64,000 nucleotides of DNA from positions 248,001 to 312,000 of the forward strand of contig CACVBU010000050.1 in NCBI GenBank assembly GCA_902728285.1. The letters are read 5' to 3'. The notes under the pieces were generated by a model. The model saw nothing but the letters and a program-made list of their open reading frames with translations. It ran no database searches and was not told the origin of the DNA. The position numbers and the translations under genes were made by a program. The DNA comes from Clytia hemisphaerica. Its lineage: Eukaryota > Cnidaria > Hydrozoa > Leptothecata > Clytiidae. Shown here in pieces: positions 8,815 to 18,809 of this stretch. How positions within the stretch are numbered: position 1 is the first letter of the stretch; every line of letters starts with the position of its first letter.

Positions 8815-11800
8815 GTAATTTAAGAGGTTAAGTTTTAGTTTAACTTTTATTTTGTTACGACGCCACGCCCTTTAGCGTATCTAGCTAGAGTGGTTTTGGT
8901 GGGCCGTCCGCCCTTAGTACGCCACCGTCGTATTTGCTCCTTTCGGTAGAATCTATAGGTGGTTTAGAGCTATGACTTCGAGCACTGATCTTCCATTCGC
9001 AAAGAAGCTCATCTTACAGTGAAGACAGAGAAAATTATTTTTTTTTATGTTGTTGTTGAATCTTCCAATATCTCTCAAGGCAGGTCCATAACTATCAGTG
9101 TTACTAAACGTAAAGAGATATAGAGTATGCACATTCATGGATATAAATGTAGTTTGTGCAGTGAAGCATACAATTTTCGTAGCACACGAAACGAAAGGAG
9201 ACAGCATTCAAACAGTAACTTTTTTTTGGGAAAACTGTATGAAACAAACCATCAAGATATTATCAAGTATATAACAATATCTGCAACTAAATTTGGCAAA
9301 GGAGATGGGCGGTGATGAGATGTTGGGCCGAGGTGATTGTCGCTGGTTTTTGGAGAAGATGGCCAAGGGGATTGTCGTTGGTATTGGGAGATGTTGGCCA
9401 TGGTGATTGTCGCTGGTATTGGGAGATGTTGGCCATGGTGATTGTCGCTGGTATTGGGAGATGTTGGCCAAGGTGATTGTCGCTGGGTATTGGGAGATGT
9501 TGGCCAAGGGGATTGTCGTTGGTATTGGGAGATGTTGGCCAAGGGGATTGTCGCTGGTATTGGGAGATGTTGGCCAAGGGGATTGTCGTTTGTATTGGGA
9601 GATGTTGGCCAACAAGGTGATGCTCGCTGGTCGATTGGAGGATTGGGACCATGGGGAGGCTGACATAGCTTTATATTGTCCCAGGTTATCATTTTATTTA
9701 CATACTTTAAGAGAATGCTAAAGTTCAGTTGCTTGGAACAAGGTGGAACAAGAAGAAGCCATATGGATAAAAAGCTTTCAATATGATTGGTATGAACTCT
9801 AAGGCCCTCTAACAGATGTTTGATTGTGTGATATTTAACATTTTTATTTGGAATTAGGTTTTACCTAATTTTGGGTGCTACGCAAGGGGCTCGCAAAAAT
9901 GGGAACAATTTTATTATATTTCTGGCCAAACCGAAACAAAAATTAATTCAACATTAAAACATAATTTTTTCTCTACGAAACGTAACATCGATTATTTGAA
10001 AATTCTCTCTTTTTCTCTTTTAGCTTTTAAAATTTCTTTCAAACAAAAGGCCTATTTAGTCGATATAAGTTACGCTTCTAAAGGCACAGAGGCTTTCTTT
10101 TATAAGATATATTTCCGTGGTAAAATGGTAAGTTTTTCTTGTCTTAGAGAGTGCTTATAAAAACCTTATATAAAAAAGAGAACAAATTTCTTTTATCTCA
10201 GGTAGTTTACAAACAAAGATTTTACTTTTTATAAGCATTAATTCAATCCCACAGATTCCAGCTGGATGTAGTAATCAAGCACGAAACCTGAACATTTTAA
10301 AGTTCCTCCTGTCAAGAATACACCTAGGCAAGGTGGTACACAGATGGTGCACGTCAAAAAAGTCGGTCTCTACGGCATTAAATTTTTTTAAGTTTTAAAT
10401 ATTATTTCACATAACTATTATAGACTGAAGTGTCTCTGTCAGTCGGCTGACAAAGGTAGATTTGGAGTATTTCATTATATTCATGATGTAATCTTTTATA
10501 CGGAAGCACACAAAATAATCCGGAACTAGTTGAATAGCCTGTTATAACAAGACTGTAAAGTTATAAACGGCTCATGCTGCAGATCAGGGGCAAGTCTAAT
10601 ATAGTTTTTCATGGCCTTTGATAGATTTAGGTTTAATATAAAATCGGTATATAAAATAATAATTCATTTTCTATTACATGTTCTTTTGCTACAAAATTTT
10701 CCAAGAAAGGGTATGTTTACATTGAGTCATTATCACACGTAGAGCATCAGTTGTACAGATAGCTGGTCAAGACTTGGGAAGAAGGCAAGAAAATTTAAGT
10801 TATGAAGAAAAAATATTTGGTACCCCTCAATTGGCTAGCATGTTGTAGAATGGGCAAGGATGGAGTGAACTGTAAAGGAGGTACTACCAATAACAAGTTT
10901 TTCATAATTACTAATGGCTAGAATTGATAGCAATGAGCAACTTTGGGTATCCAAATATTCCGTTTTCCCTTTCAATAAAGGGCTCGTAATTGCGGTTGTG
11001 ATAGATTCTCCTACCGGACCGGCTGTACGGCTAGGAGTCTCTCAGCAGCGAGGATGTTAGTGTAAATGTTCGTAGTGCAAGTTGTGAGGATCCAGACCGG
11101 CTGTCTGGGCAACCCGGCTGGTTGCGAAAATCCGACGATTCTAGGCAATTCATCTCGATAGGGAGGTCAGATTCGGAACAAAGTCCGGCTTTATCCCGGC
11201 TGGTGGCGGACCTCTTCAGTTTTCGGGCGCACACGGTTGTGATAGATTCTCCTACCGGACCGGCTGTACGGTTAGGAGTCTCTCAGCAGCGAGGATGTTA
11301 GTGTAAGTGTTCGTAGTGCAAGTTGTGAGGATCCAGGCCGGCTGTCTGGGCAACCCGGCTGGTTGCGAAAATCCGCTGATTCTGAAGCAAACCCATCGTG
11401 ATAAGGAGATCAGATTCGGAACAAAGTCCGGCTCCTTCCCGGCTGGTGGCGGATCTCTCTTAAGTTTCAGTATGCACAAGGTTGTGATAGATTCTCCTGC
11501 CGGACCGGCTGTACGGACAGGAGTTTCTCAGCTGCGAGGATGATACGGTAGGGAAACTGTCCATAGCGTTGTTTTAGGCTTTGTGTTTTCCATTTCATAC
11601 AGCAAGAGATTTTGTCCCACACGAATTACGCGCGATGGACAGTTTCCTGTAGCTATTAGGCTGTGCACGGTGATGAGGGGCCAGGCCTTGAGTCTGGGCA
11701 ACCCGGCTGGTTGCGAAAACCCGCCGATTCTGGGTTTATTCATCGTTTAGGAAGTCGGATCCGGTACACAGTCCGGCACTTACCCGGCTGGTGGTGGACT

Positions 11801-14800
11801 TCCTGTCGGGTGCACATTGTTGTCTTATTTTTCTTTGTGTGATGTAGACGTGAAATAGTTAAGATAATTGAATTTGTTATCACATTTCATCTTATGTTTA
11901 TATTTAGTGAGTTTTCTACTGGTTGATATTTTATATTGTTACGATATACCTTTTATAGGCTTATCTACTTTTACTAATAGAAAAATTTTTAAATTTGTAG
12001 GTACGCGCGTCTTCCTGCAACCGTTAAGGCGCGACGAAAGTATAATTTGGGGATACCTTCGGTTGGGAAATATTTTATCCCCAAAATTATTCGTATAGGA
12101 GTGGTTAGCCAATAAACAAATGCCAAAACTTAATACACTGGTTTCCCTTATCGTTCACCCACTTCTGGGCCATCCGTTCTGCCCGCAGCGTTCCAGGAGT
12201 AAAAAATAGAAAGTTAAATGGTAATTTAAGAGGTTAAGTTTTAGTTTAACTTTTATTTTGTTACGACGCCACGCCCTTTAGCGTATCTAGCTAGAGTGGT
12301 TTGGGGGCCGTCCGCCCTTAGTACGCCACCGTCGTATTTGCTCCTTTCGGTAGAATCTATAGGTGGTTTAGAGCTATGACTTCGAGCACTGATCTTCCAT
12401 TCGCAAAGAAGCTCATCTTACAGTGAAGACAGAGAAAATTATTTTTTTACCTCCCTCCCTCCCTTCAATGCTTGCGAGCGTGGTTGCAGGCGGCCATCTT
12501 ATACATTATAATTATTGTCAAATATGGGAAATATTTTATCCCCAAAATTATTTGTATAGGAGTGGTTAGCCAATAAACAAATGCCAAAACTTAATACACT
12601 GGTTTCCCTTATCATTCACCCACTTCTGGGCCATCCGTTCTGCCCGCAGCGTTCCAGGAGTAAAAAATAGAAAGTTAAATGCTGGTTTTTTTTCATGTGG
12701 AACAGCGTTATATAACCAAACGAAAGATGATCAGCACCAAGCCATCGCAGGAATATCTTTCTGGGTGATGTTCGATTGGCCTGAGATTGGTATCGAAGCT
12801 TATGAGAGTTATCTAACCAAAATTGCAAGAGGAATAGGACTCGAGACTGTACACTGCAAAGCCGTTAAAGGACGTGGTAAGTTTACATTTTTTTTACTTT
12901 TGAATAACCTTCCCTTTGATTTGATAAAAAACTTTTTGCATTTTCAAGATGGTCGATTTTTTTTTTAGGGAGGGGGATTGGACCGAGCAAGGGGTTGATT
13001 TGATTTTAGTAAAAATTGACTTTGTATGTATTTTTTAAACTGAATTTGAAAAATAATTTTGATATTTAAATTTTTTTTCGGAGAAGGGGATTGGGCCGAG
13101 CACGTGGTGGACTTGTTTTAGATTTTAGTAGAAATTGAATTCAGAAAGATTTTTTCAAAAGTTTGAGCTTTATTTCATAAGGTCGACATTTAAAATGTTT
13201 TTTCAAGGAAGGGGCTTTGGGGCGTGCACGATGTAAATGACTTTTTAATCTTAAAAATTGAACCTTGATAGATATTTTGAAAATATTTTTAAGAAAGGGA
13301 TTGGGTCGAGCACGTGGATTATTTAATTTTTTTCTCCTTTTTTTTTAGATTTGATTTTAAGTGTCAATCTTTTTAAAAGAAAATTAATTTTGAATCTGAA
13401 AAAAAAGAAACTTATACATCTCAACCTTGGCTTTTACGGACGTTTTCAGTATTCCTGGGTTTTTTCTATTTAAGGTCGCTTTCAATTTCTTATCCTCCTT
13501 GTCACAGGCTTATCACTCGTTATCACTGCTTATCCGCCTTGTCACAGGTTTTTGAAGTGAAAGGATTTTTCGGACTTTTTTTTATTTTTTACGGACACTT
13601 TGAGATTTCTTATCCTCCTTGTCACAAGCTTATCACTCGTTATCACTGCTTATCCGCCTTGTCACAGGTTTTTGAAGTGAAAGGATTTTCCGGACGTTTT
13701 TTTTATTTTTTACGGACACTTTGAGATTTCTTATCCTCCTTGTCACAAGCTTATCACTCGTTATCACTGCTTATCCGCCTTGTCACAGGTTTTTTGAAGT
13801 GAAAGTATTTTTCGGACGTTTTTTTTATTTTTTACGGACACTTTGAGATTTCTTATCCTCCTTGTCACAAGCTTATCACTCGTTATCACTGCTTATCCGC
13901 CTTGTCACAGGTTTTTGAAGTGAAAGGATTTTCCGGACGTTTTTTTTATTTTTTACGGACACTTTGAGATTTCTTATCCTCCTTGTCACAAGCTTATCAC
14001 TCGTTATCACTGCTTATCCGCCTTGTCACAGGTTTTTTGAAGTGAAAGTATTTTTCGGACGTTTTTTTTTATTTTTTACGGACACTTTGAGATTTCTTAT
14101 CCTCCTTGTCACAAGCTTATCACTCGTTATCACTGCTTATCCGCCTTGTCACAGGTTTTTGAAGTGAAAGGATTTTTCGGACGTTTTTTTTATTTTTTAC
14201 GGACACTTTGAGATTTCTTATCCTCCTTGTCACAAGCTTATCACTCGTTATCACTGCTTATCCGCCTTGTCACAGGTTTTTGAAGTGAAAGGATTTTTCG
14301 GACGTTTTTTTTAATTTTTTACGGACACTTTGAGATTTCTTATCCTCCTTGTCACAAGCTTATCACTCGTTATCACTGCTTATCCGCCTTGTCACAGGTT
14401 TTTGAAGTGAAAGAATTTTTCGGACGTTTTTTTTATTTTTTACGGACACTTTGAGATTTCTTATCCTCCTTGTCACAAGCTTATCACTCGTTATCACTGC
14501 TTATCCGTCTTGTCACAGGTTTTTGAAGTGAAAGGATTTTTCGGACGTTTTTTTTATTTTTTACGGATACTTTGAGATTTCTTATCCTCCTTGTCACAAG
14601 CTTATCACTCGTTATCACTGCTTATCCGCCTTGTCACAGGTTTTTGAAGTGAAAGGATTTTTCGGACGTTTTTTTTATTTTTTACGGACACTTTGAGATT
14701 TCTTATCCTCCTTGTCACAAGCTTATCACTCGTTATCACTGCTTATCCGCCTTGTCACAGGTTTTTGAAGTGAAAGGATTTTTCGGACGTTTTTTTATTT

Positions 14801-17800
14801 TTTACGGACACTTTGAGATTTCTTATCCTCCTTGTCACAAGCTTATCACTCGTTATCACTGCTTATCCGCCTTGTCACAGGTTTTTGAAGTGAAAGGATT
14901 TTTCGGACGTTTTTTTTATTTTTTACGGACACTTTGAGATTTCTTATCCTCCTTGTCACAAGCTTATCACTCGTTATCACTGCTTATCCGCCTTGTCACA
15001 GGTTTTTGAAGTGAAAGGATTTTTCGGACTTTTTTTTTATTTTTTACGGACACTTTGAGATTTCTTATCCTCCTTGTCATCAGCTTATCACTCGTTATCA
15101 CTGCTTATCCGCCTTGTCACAGGTTTTTGAAGTGAAAGGATTTTTCGGACGTTTTTTTTATTTTTTTACGGACACCTCGACAATCTATTCTCCCCTGTAT
15201 TTTTCAATGTTATTTTATGGCTTATAATTCTCTTTCAGGTGTTCGTTCTATCAATGACAGTTTCGTGGCATCACTGTACATTGTGTTAAAGGACCACAAC
15301 AATGAAACGCTATTACACCACTTTGCCAAGTCTCAAATAAAGTTTGTGAAAGCTGAAGCTGAACGAGAAGGAATTAACCTGGAGACAGTCGTGATGGGGG
15401 AAGGTGTTCGCTACTCATCAAAACATCTGACATCATTGTGGCTCACCAAGTCGATGGATTCGAATGTTGCGAAAGAACTGAAGAACGCTGTCCAGTCTTG
15501 CAGAGGTTTGCTCGAAATGAAACTTGTTGACTTTACTTCTGCAGGTGAGAAATTTTCCAATTTGATTTTTGGCTTTTTTACTGACCAAAGTGTCCTGGCG
15601 TTAAGTTGTTTTTTTACACGCATTGCTTGCATCAATTTAAAGTGTCTTTCTTTTTTTTTACTTCACAGAAGAGCCAGTGGTCGCGGCTTTGAGACCAGTC
15701 AGTCGGTTTATGCAGAGTATCGAATCAGTCAAAGTGTACATGAACACTTTTCATTATGGTTTGTACGACGGTAGCGTGTACAAGAAAGTTCCACAATCGA
15801 GATTCACCTACGTCTATTGCTCGTCCGTGCACGATTTCATTCATTTCATTCTCGGAAATGGCGACGTTGCGAATACCATATCACAGCATGTTCAGCAAAT
15901 TATCAGTCTTCTTTCTGTAAAAACATGCCGAATAATAAAGCCAATTTCAATCGACTACAACTTCATCGAGGTGACACCTCGACTTTCTTTTTCTGATTTG
16001 GCGAATTCTAGTGTTTTTGTGAGTCTAGCGTGTGCTTCTCGGAAGTGAATAGTCATTTTGCGTATGTTGCTGGTTTTGTTCAATTTGGTTGAAGGGGATT
16101 TAGTGATTCAAGAAAAATTCTCTATTTTTTCTCGTCCAGGTTCCCCGAGAGCATTTGTCAAGTACGCATATGACGCAAACAAGAGACCGTATCCCGAACC
16201 TTTTATCAAGGGCGTTGAAAACTCATTCGGAAACCCTGTGGTCAGGAAGCGCTTCTACAAGAAGTATTACCAGTTGCTTGTTCACAAACAGTTCCCTCAC
16301 AAGGAGACGAAATTGTGTTTAGTGGGCCCTGCGGACTCGGCCAAAACCAGTTGGTTTTCTCCCTTCAAGGGCATCATTCCAGCTCGCTACATAGCTGGGG
16401 TCATGAACGACGGACGCTTCTCAGCTGCTCTAATCGACGACCAAACTCAGATTGTGATGATGGATGAGTGGACGCCAGACAGCCTCTCTTGTGAAGACGC
16501 CAAACGAGTTCTCCAGGGTGAGCGGTAATTTTCTTTTTTTGTAGTTTCCTCGTCTCTTCATCACTTTTCTTGTGGTCCTGCCCTACCTTTTTGATTCTGC
16601 GCGTTCGAGGCCTTTAATCTAGTACGTATAATTTCATTTGTCTCGTTTACTAGAGTTTACTCAAGTTTAATTTGTCTCTTTTTTTTCTTCTAATGTTTAA
16701 TGGTACTTTTTCCTTCTTTGATCTTCAGGTGGCATGAACTTCCTTCCTCAAAAGCACAAGGAAGGCCTGAGAGTCAATTATAATTCAGGATTTTTCATTA
16801 CCACTAACGTTTACCCAGACTTTGGCAATGAAATCGACAATGAAGCGATTCGAAAGCGGCTTGACGTGTTCCAGACATCTTCCCTTAAGCGAAAAGACCC
16901 TTCGGTCGAAGGTGAGCTAATTATTGATCATATTTACAATCGACATATCCACCAAAACATTAAAGCCTCTTTTTGCGCCTTCACAGTCAGCTAAGTAATG
17001 AAAACAAAGTATCTAATAAGGATATCATTGCTGCTTCAATAAAATTTTTATCGTCCCATTCTTTCACCGACTATATGTTCATAATTGTCGTTTTTACAGG
17101 CTGGCTCCGTATCAACTGCATGGAGGTGTTCCATTACTTGGCCGAACAGCTCAAACACGAACCAATCTTCGACACACCAACACACAGATGGAATGGTGCG
17201 GGTGCTGCCAAAGGGATGGGAGCTGTCTTCAACGATTTTGATTTCAGCCCGATGGATTTGATGTTGGCAGACGAAAACGCGGAGTTTTCTTTGAGCCAGA
17301 CCCCAAGCATCCCGTCCAACAATGTCCAGACAGTAGATGCAGACGTGCCATCATCGCCCAGCAACTCCAAAGACAGTGCAACAGTCGAAGCAATTGATCA
17401 CGCGATCATGGAGGCAGACCGTGTTGAAGGCGTGTTATACGAAGATCTCTCTTGGGACACGCCACTTTTCGACAACGCATCGGAAAAGTGTGACGAAGAG
17501 TACGTGCAAAAAGTGGTCGAGCTTGCATCAAACAACGAAGGATGTTGGGACGCTCTGCACATCTCTGACAAGGCAGTGTCAATGTTCCGGCGCCGAGCTC
17601 GCGTGTTCTGGGATGGCCCTGACACAGTATACGATGCGTGGCTGGTACGCAAGGGTTACGAACGACCATGGTTCGATTACCACCTCATGAATTGCTCGTT
17701 TCCAAGCTTCGATCCTGAAGCCGAACAAGAGCCCTCAACGCCACAACAGCTCCAACTACCAACAGTCTCACCACTGAAAGAATGTTTGGACCAGTCCAAC

Positions 17801-18556
17801 GATGCAGAGCGAAACGAACAACAATCAGAGGAAATCAATTTGCCTTCAACTTCAACTGCAAACCCATCAGAGGAGGAACCATTGAAAGAGATCACGTCAA
17901 ATCAGCCAACTAGAGAGGAAACCAATTCGGCTTCCACTTCAACCACAAACCAATTAGAGGAGGATCCATTGAAAGACATCACGTCATATCAGCCACCGAG
18001 AGAGGAAACCAATTCGCCTTCCACATCAACCGCAAACCAATCAGAGGAAGATCCATTGTTAGAGATCACGTCATATCAGCCACCGAGAGAGAAAACCAAT
18101 TCGCCTTCCACATCAACCGCAAACCAATCAGAGGAAGATCCATTGTTAGAGATCACGTCATATCAGCCACCGAGAGAGGACCAAACCAGCGGCAACGAGA
18201 ATTCCGATGCGAATTGTACTGTCAACCCTTCTCCTCCTCCTATCCCTCCACCACCTGTAGAGCAACCAGACAGAATTTCTGAAACATCAATATCTGACTT
18301 GAGTGAGCAAGAAACTACACCCTCCATCGAAAAGTCTTCTTCGCAAGGGGCAACCATACCAAGAAGAAGACTCAGTCTGAAACGGTGTTGCAATGCTGCA
18401 ACTGCAACTGTCGTCACCAGTGGCAGTGAGACCGAAACAACAAAAAGACCAAGATCAAAATCGGATTCAATTGAATTCGACATCGACAGAGTTCTTCCTG
18501 AGGGTAAAGAAGTAGTCGACATATCATCTGGAGAAACATCTTCTGAAGATTTCTGA
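8574..18556 (+). CDS. SF3 helicase gene (E1/NS1-type), seven exons, gene level
   Basis: The proposed gene has exons 8574-8814, 12706-12876, 15239-15544, 15669-15970, 16140-16517, 16729-16911 and 17100-18556, about 1,010 residues in total. Every junction except intron 4 is phase 1 with GT-AG borders, which supports the model strongly. The helicase core spans exons 5-6: Walker A GPADSAKTS, Walker B QIVMMDEW, sensor-1 motif ITTN and a basic RKRLDVF segment as arginine finger. This order is that of SF3 helicases of small DNA viruses such as papillomavirus E1 and parvovirus NS1, which unwind DNA at replication origins. The third Gly of Walker A (GKT) is Ala here. An acidic, serine-rich tail with 29-residue repeats and basic nuclear-localisation-like clusters follows. 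The spliceosomal introns argue for a host-integrated, possibly domesticated gene. No origin-binding domain was recognised in exons 1-4. Confidence 0.75.
8815..9045 (+). repeat. Direct repeat D, copy 1 (5' end of intron 1)
   Basis: This ~230-bp segment begins exactly at the splice donor of exon 1 (GTAATTTAAGAGGTTAAG) and recurs almost unchanged at 12221-12447. Differences are few (for example tggttttggtgggcc against tggtttgggggcc), so the duplication is young or reflects unresolved haplotypes in the assembly. Confidence 0.85.
9325..9645. repeat. 35-bp minisatellite in intron 1
   Basis: About nine tandem units of ~35 bp with the core GGGAGATGTTGGCCA followed by a variable AGGGG/TGGTG and ATTGTCGCTGGTATT. 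Spacing varies by one base in places, so long open frames appear in several frames of both strands (9208-9721); these are read-through of the repeat and not genes. Confidence 0.9.
9650..10990. other. Intron 1 sequence, nothing recognised
   Basis: AT-rich intronic DNA between the minisatellite and the hairpin repeat. I found no coding exon with good splice sites and no inverted ends. Confidence 0.4.
10994..11820 (+). repeat. Three-copy structured hairpin repeat with compensatory changes
   Basis: Three tandem units begin with GGTTGTGATAGATTCTCC at 10994, 11235 and 11480. Each unit holds: (A) a hairpin CTCCT-A/G ... T/C-AGGAG (11008-11037, 11249-11278, 11494-11523); (B) a closing stem GGAT/ATCC that encloses two hairpins, CCAGAC-CGGCT-GTCTGG and GCAACC-CGGCT-GGTTGC (11088-11133, 11329-11374, 11677-11722); and (C) a stem that reads GAGGTC/GACCTC, GAGATC/GATCTC and GAAGTC/GACTTC in units 1, 2 and 3. 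Paired positions change together in A, B and C, which is what a conserved folded RNA or DNA hairpin gives. The loop CGGCT recurs. No known RNA family was recognised; GGGCAAC and GCGAAA recall delta-like ribozymes, but the order of helices does not fit. The unit is more GC-rich than its surroundings. Confidence 0.75.
12069..12219 (+). repeat. Direct repeat A, copy 1 (intron 1)
   Basis: A ~150-bp segment (starting ATATTTTATCCCCAAAATTA, ending AAAGTTAAATG) that recurs at 12530-12680 with about two base differences. Together with repeat D the order is A-D'-spacer-A', with the original D back at the exon 1 donor. This is a compound tandem duplication inside the intron. Confidence 0.85.
12221..12447 (+). 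repeat. Direct repeat D, copy 2
   Basis: Second copy of 8815-9045, joined directly to the end of repeat A. It carries a copy of the exon 1 splice donor sequence (GGTAATTTAAG) without the exon, so it is a potential cryptic donor. Confidence 0.85.
12530..12680 (+). repeat. Direct repeat A, copy 2
   Basis: Second copy of 12069-12219, ending directly before the pyrimidine tract of the proposed exon 2 acceptor. Confidence 0.85.
12706..12876 (+). CDS. SF3 helicase gene, exon 2 (proposed)
   Basis: A 171-nt exon between a pyrimidine tract plus AACAG acceptor and a strong GTAAGT donor, phase 1 on both sides. The peptide contains VMFDWPEIGIEAYESYLTK and a Lys/Arg-rich end. An alternative acceptor (ATCGCAG at 12744-12750) would shorten it by 45 nt in the same phase. 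No domain was recognised. It links exon 1 to exon 3 without breaking the frame. Confidence 0.6.
12877..13480. other. Intron 2, five-prime part
   Basis: T-rich intronic DNA in which a phrase like 'gggattgggccgagcacgtgg' recurs about four times at ~100-150 bp spacing (12975, 13090, 13210, 13290) with long T runs. It is a decayed tandem repeat and contains no gene. Confidence 0.5.
13485..15175 (+). repeat. ~121-bp satellite array, about 14 copies (intron 2)
   Basis: Tandem units start TTATCCTCCTTGTCAC at about 13491, 13611, 13732, 13854, 13975, 14098, 14219, 14339, 14460, 14581, 14703, 14823, 14945 and 15064. Each contains CTTATCACTCGTTATCACTG followed by CTTATCCGCCTTGTCACAGG, then a T-rich spacer ending ACGGACACTTTGAGATTTC. 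Units are nearly identical. The reverse complement of the core (AAGCAGTGATAACGAGTGA) is the core of the array at 18810-19765, which has the same period. Open frames across it are repeat read-through. Confidence 0.95.
15239..15544 (+). CDS. SF3 helicase gene, exon 3
   Basis: A 306-nt exon from a CTTTCAG acceptor to a GCAG|GTGAGA donor, phase 1 to phase 1. It encodes a mixed alpha/beta-looking segment (NDSFVASLYIVLKDHNNE, SSKHLTSLWLTKSMD) ahead of the helicase core, with no family I recognise. It starts about 60 bp after the end of the satellite array. Confidence 0.75.
15669..15970 (+). CDS. SF3 helicase gene, exon 4 (3' border uncertain)
   Basis: It begins after a T-rich tract and CTTCACAG acceptor, phase 1. 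The peptide (RPVSRFMQSIESVKVYM, FTYVYCSSVHDFIHFILG, HVQQIISLLSVK) fits a helical pre-helicase segment. The best donor is ATCGAG|GTGACA after 15970, but that is phase 0 whereas exon 5 needs phase 1. Another strong donor-like GTGAGT at 16020 is also phase 0. Either the border is wrong or one base has been gained or lost. Confidence 0.65.
16140..16517 (+). CDS. SF3 helicase gene, exon 5 (Walker A and B)
   Basis: From a TCTCGTCCAG acceptor to a CAGG|GTGAGC donor, phase 1 both sides. It carries the nucleotide-binding core: Walker A GPADSAKTS at 16325-16351, with Lys and Thr present but Ala before the Lys, and Walker B QIVMMDEW at 16448-16471, with two acidic residues. The upstream FYKKYYQLLVHKQFPHKET helix and downstream spacing match SF3 helicases. 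Confidence 0.85.
16729..16911 (+). CDS. SF3 helicase gene, exon 6 (sensor 1, arginine finger)
   Basis: A 183-nt exon after a pyrimidine-rich ATCTTCAG acceptor, ending CGAAG|GTGAGC, phase 1 both sides. It contains the SF3 motif C region GFFITTNVYPDF, with the sensor Asn at 16806-16808, and then EAIRKRLDVF, which matches the position of the arginine finger and closing strand in papillomavirus E1-like helicases. Confidence 0.85.
17100..18556 (+). CDS. SF3 helicase gene, exon 7 (C-terminal tail)
   Basis: The long last exon (about 485 codons) follows a TTTTTACAG acceptor, phase 1, and ends at a TGA at 18554-18556. It starts with the end of the helicase fold (WLRINCMEVFHYLAEQL), then a low-complexity acidic region, a second conserved-looking segment (VSMFRRRARVFWDGPDTVYD), and a tail of nearly four 29-residue repeats rich in Ser, Thr, Glu and Pro (about 17835-18180, 87-nt period). 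Basic clusters (PRRRLSLKR, KRPRSKSD) near the end could be nuclear localisation signals. There is no AATAAA near the stop; the satellite array starts ~250 bp later. Confidence 0.8.
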
Positions 18557-18809
18557 ACAAAAGTTTCATTCCATTTTGTAAATCGTGTTATTTTATTATT
18601 CGAAAAAAGAAAAAGTTAACTCAAGCTTATTATCAAGTTAATTTTTCCGGTATTTCAGTTATTCTAGTACCCAATTTTCAAACTTAGAAGAATACAACGA
18701 CAAAAACCTTCCTTTCATCTAACATTTTTTTATAAGCACTAGAAGTTTGAAAACTCTGAACAGTTTTACATTTCGAAAATGTTTTCTTATAAAAAACTTT
18801 ATAAATTGT

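Noticed and set aside
9208..9721. Five long overlapping open frames on both strands
   Set aside because: All are translations of the 35-bp minisatellite, which is free of stops in several frames; the peptides are pure repeats.
11000..11250. Hepatitis-delta-like or hammerhead ribozyme in the hairpin repeat
   Set aside because: GGGCAAC and GCGAAA pieces are suggestive, but I could not lay out the required nested pseudoknot, and no CTGATGA core is present. Left as an unnamed structured repeat.
13485..15175. Possible CRISPR-like array
   Set aside because: The whole 121-bp unit is conserved, with no unique spacers between short repeats. It is an ordinary satellite in a eukaryotic intron.
17134..18522. 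Minus-strand and alternate-frame open frames opposite helicase exon 7
   Set aside because: They are shadows of the long GC-richer exon; the plus frame has the motifs and splice logic.
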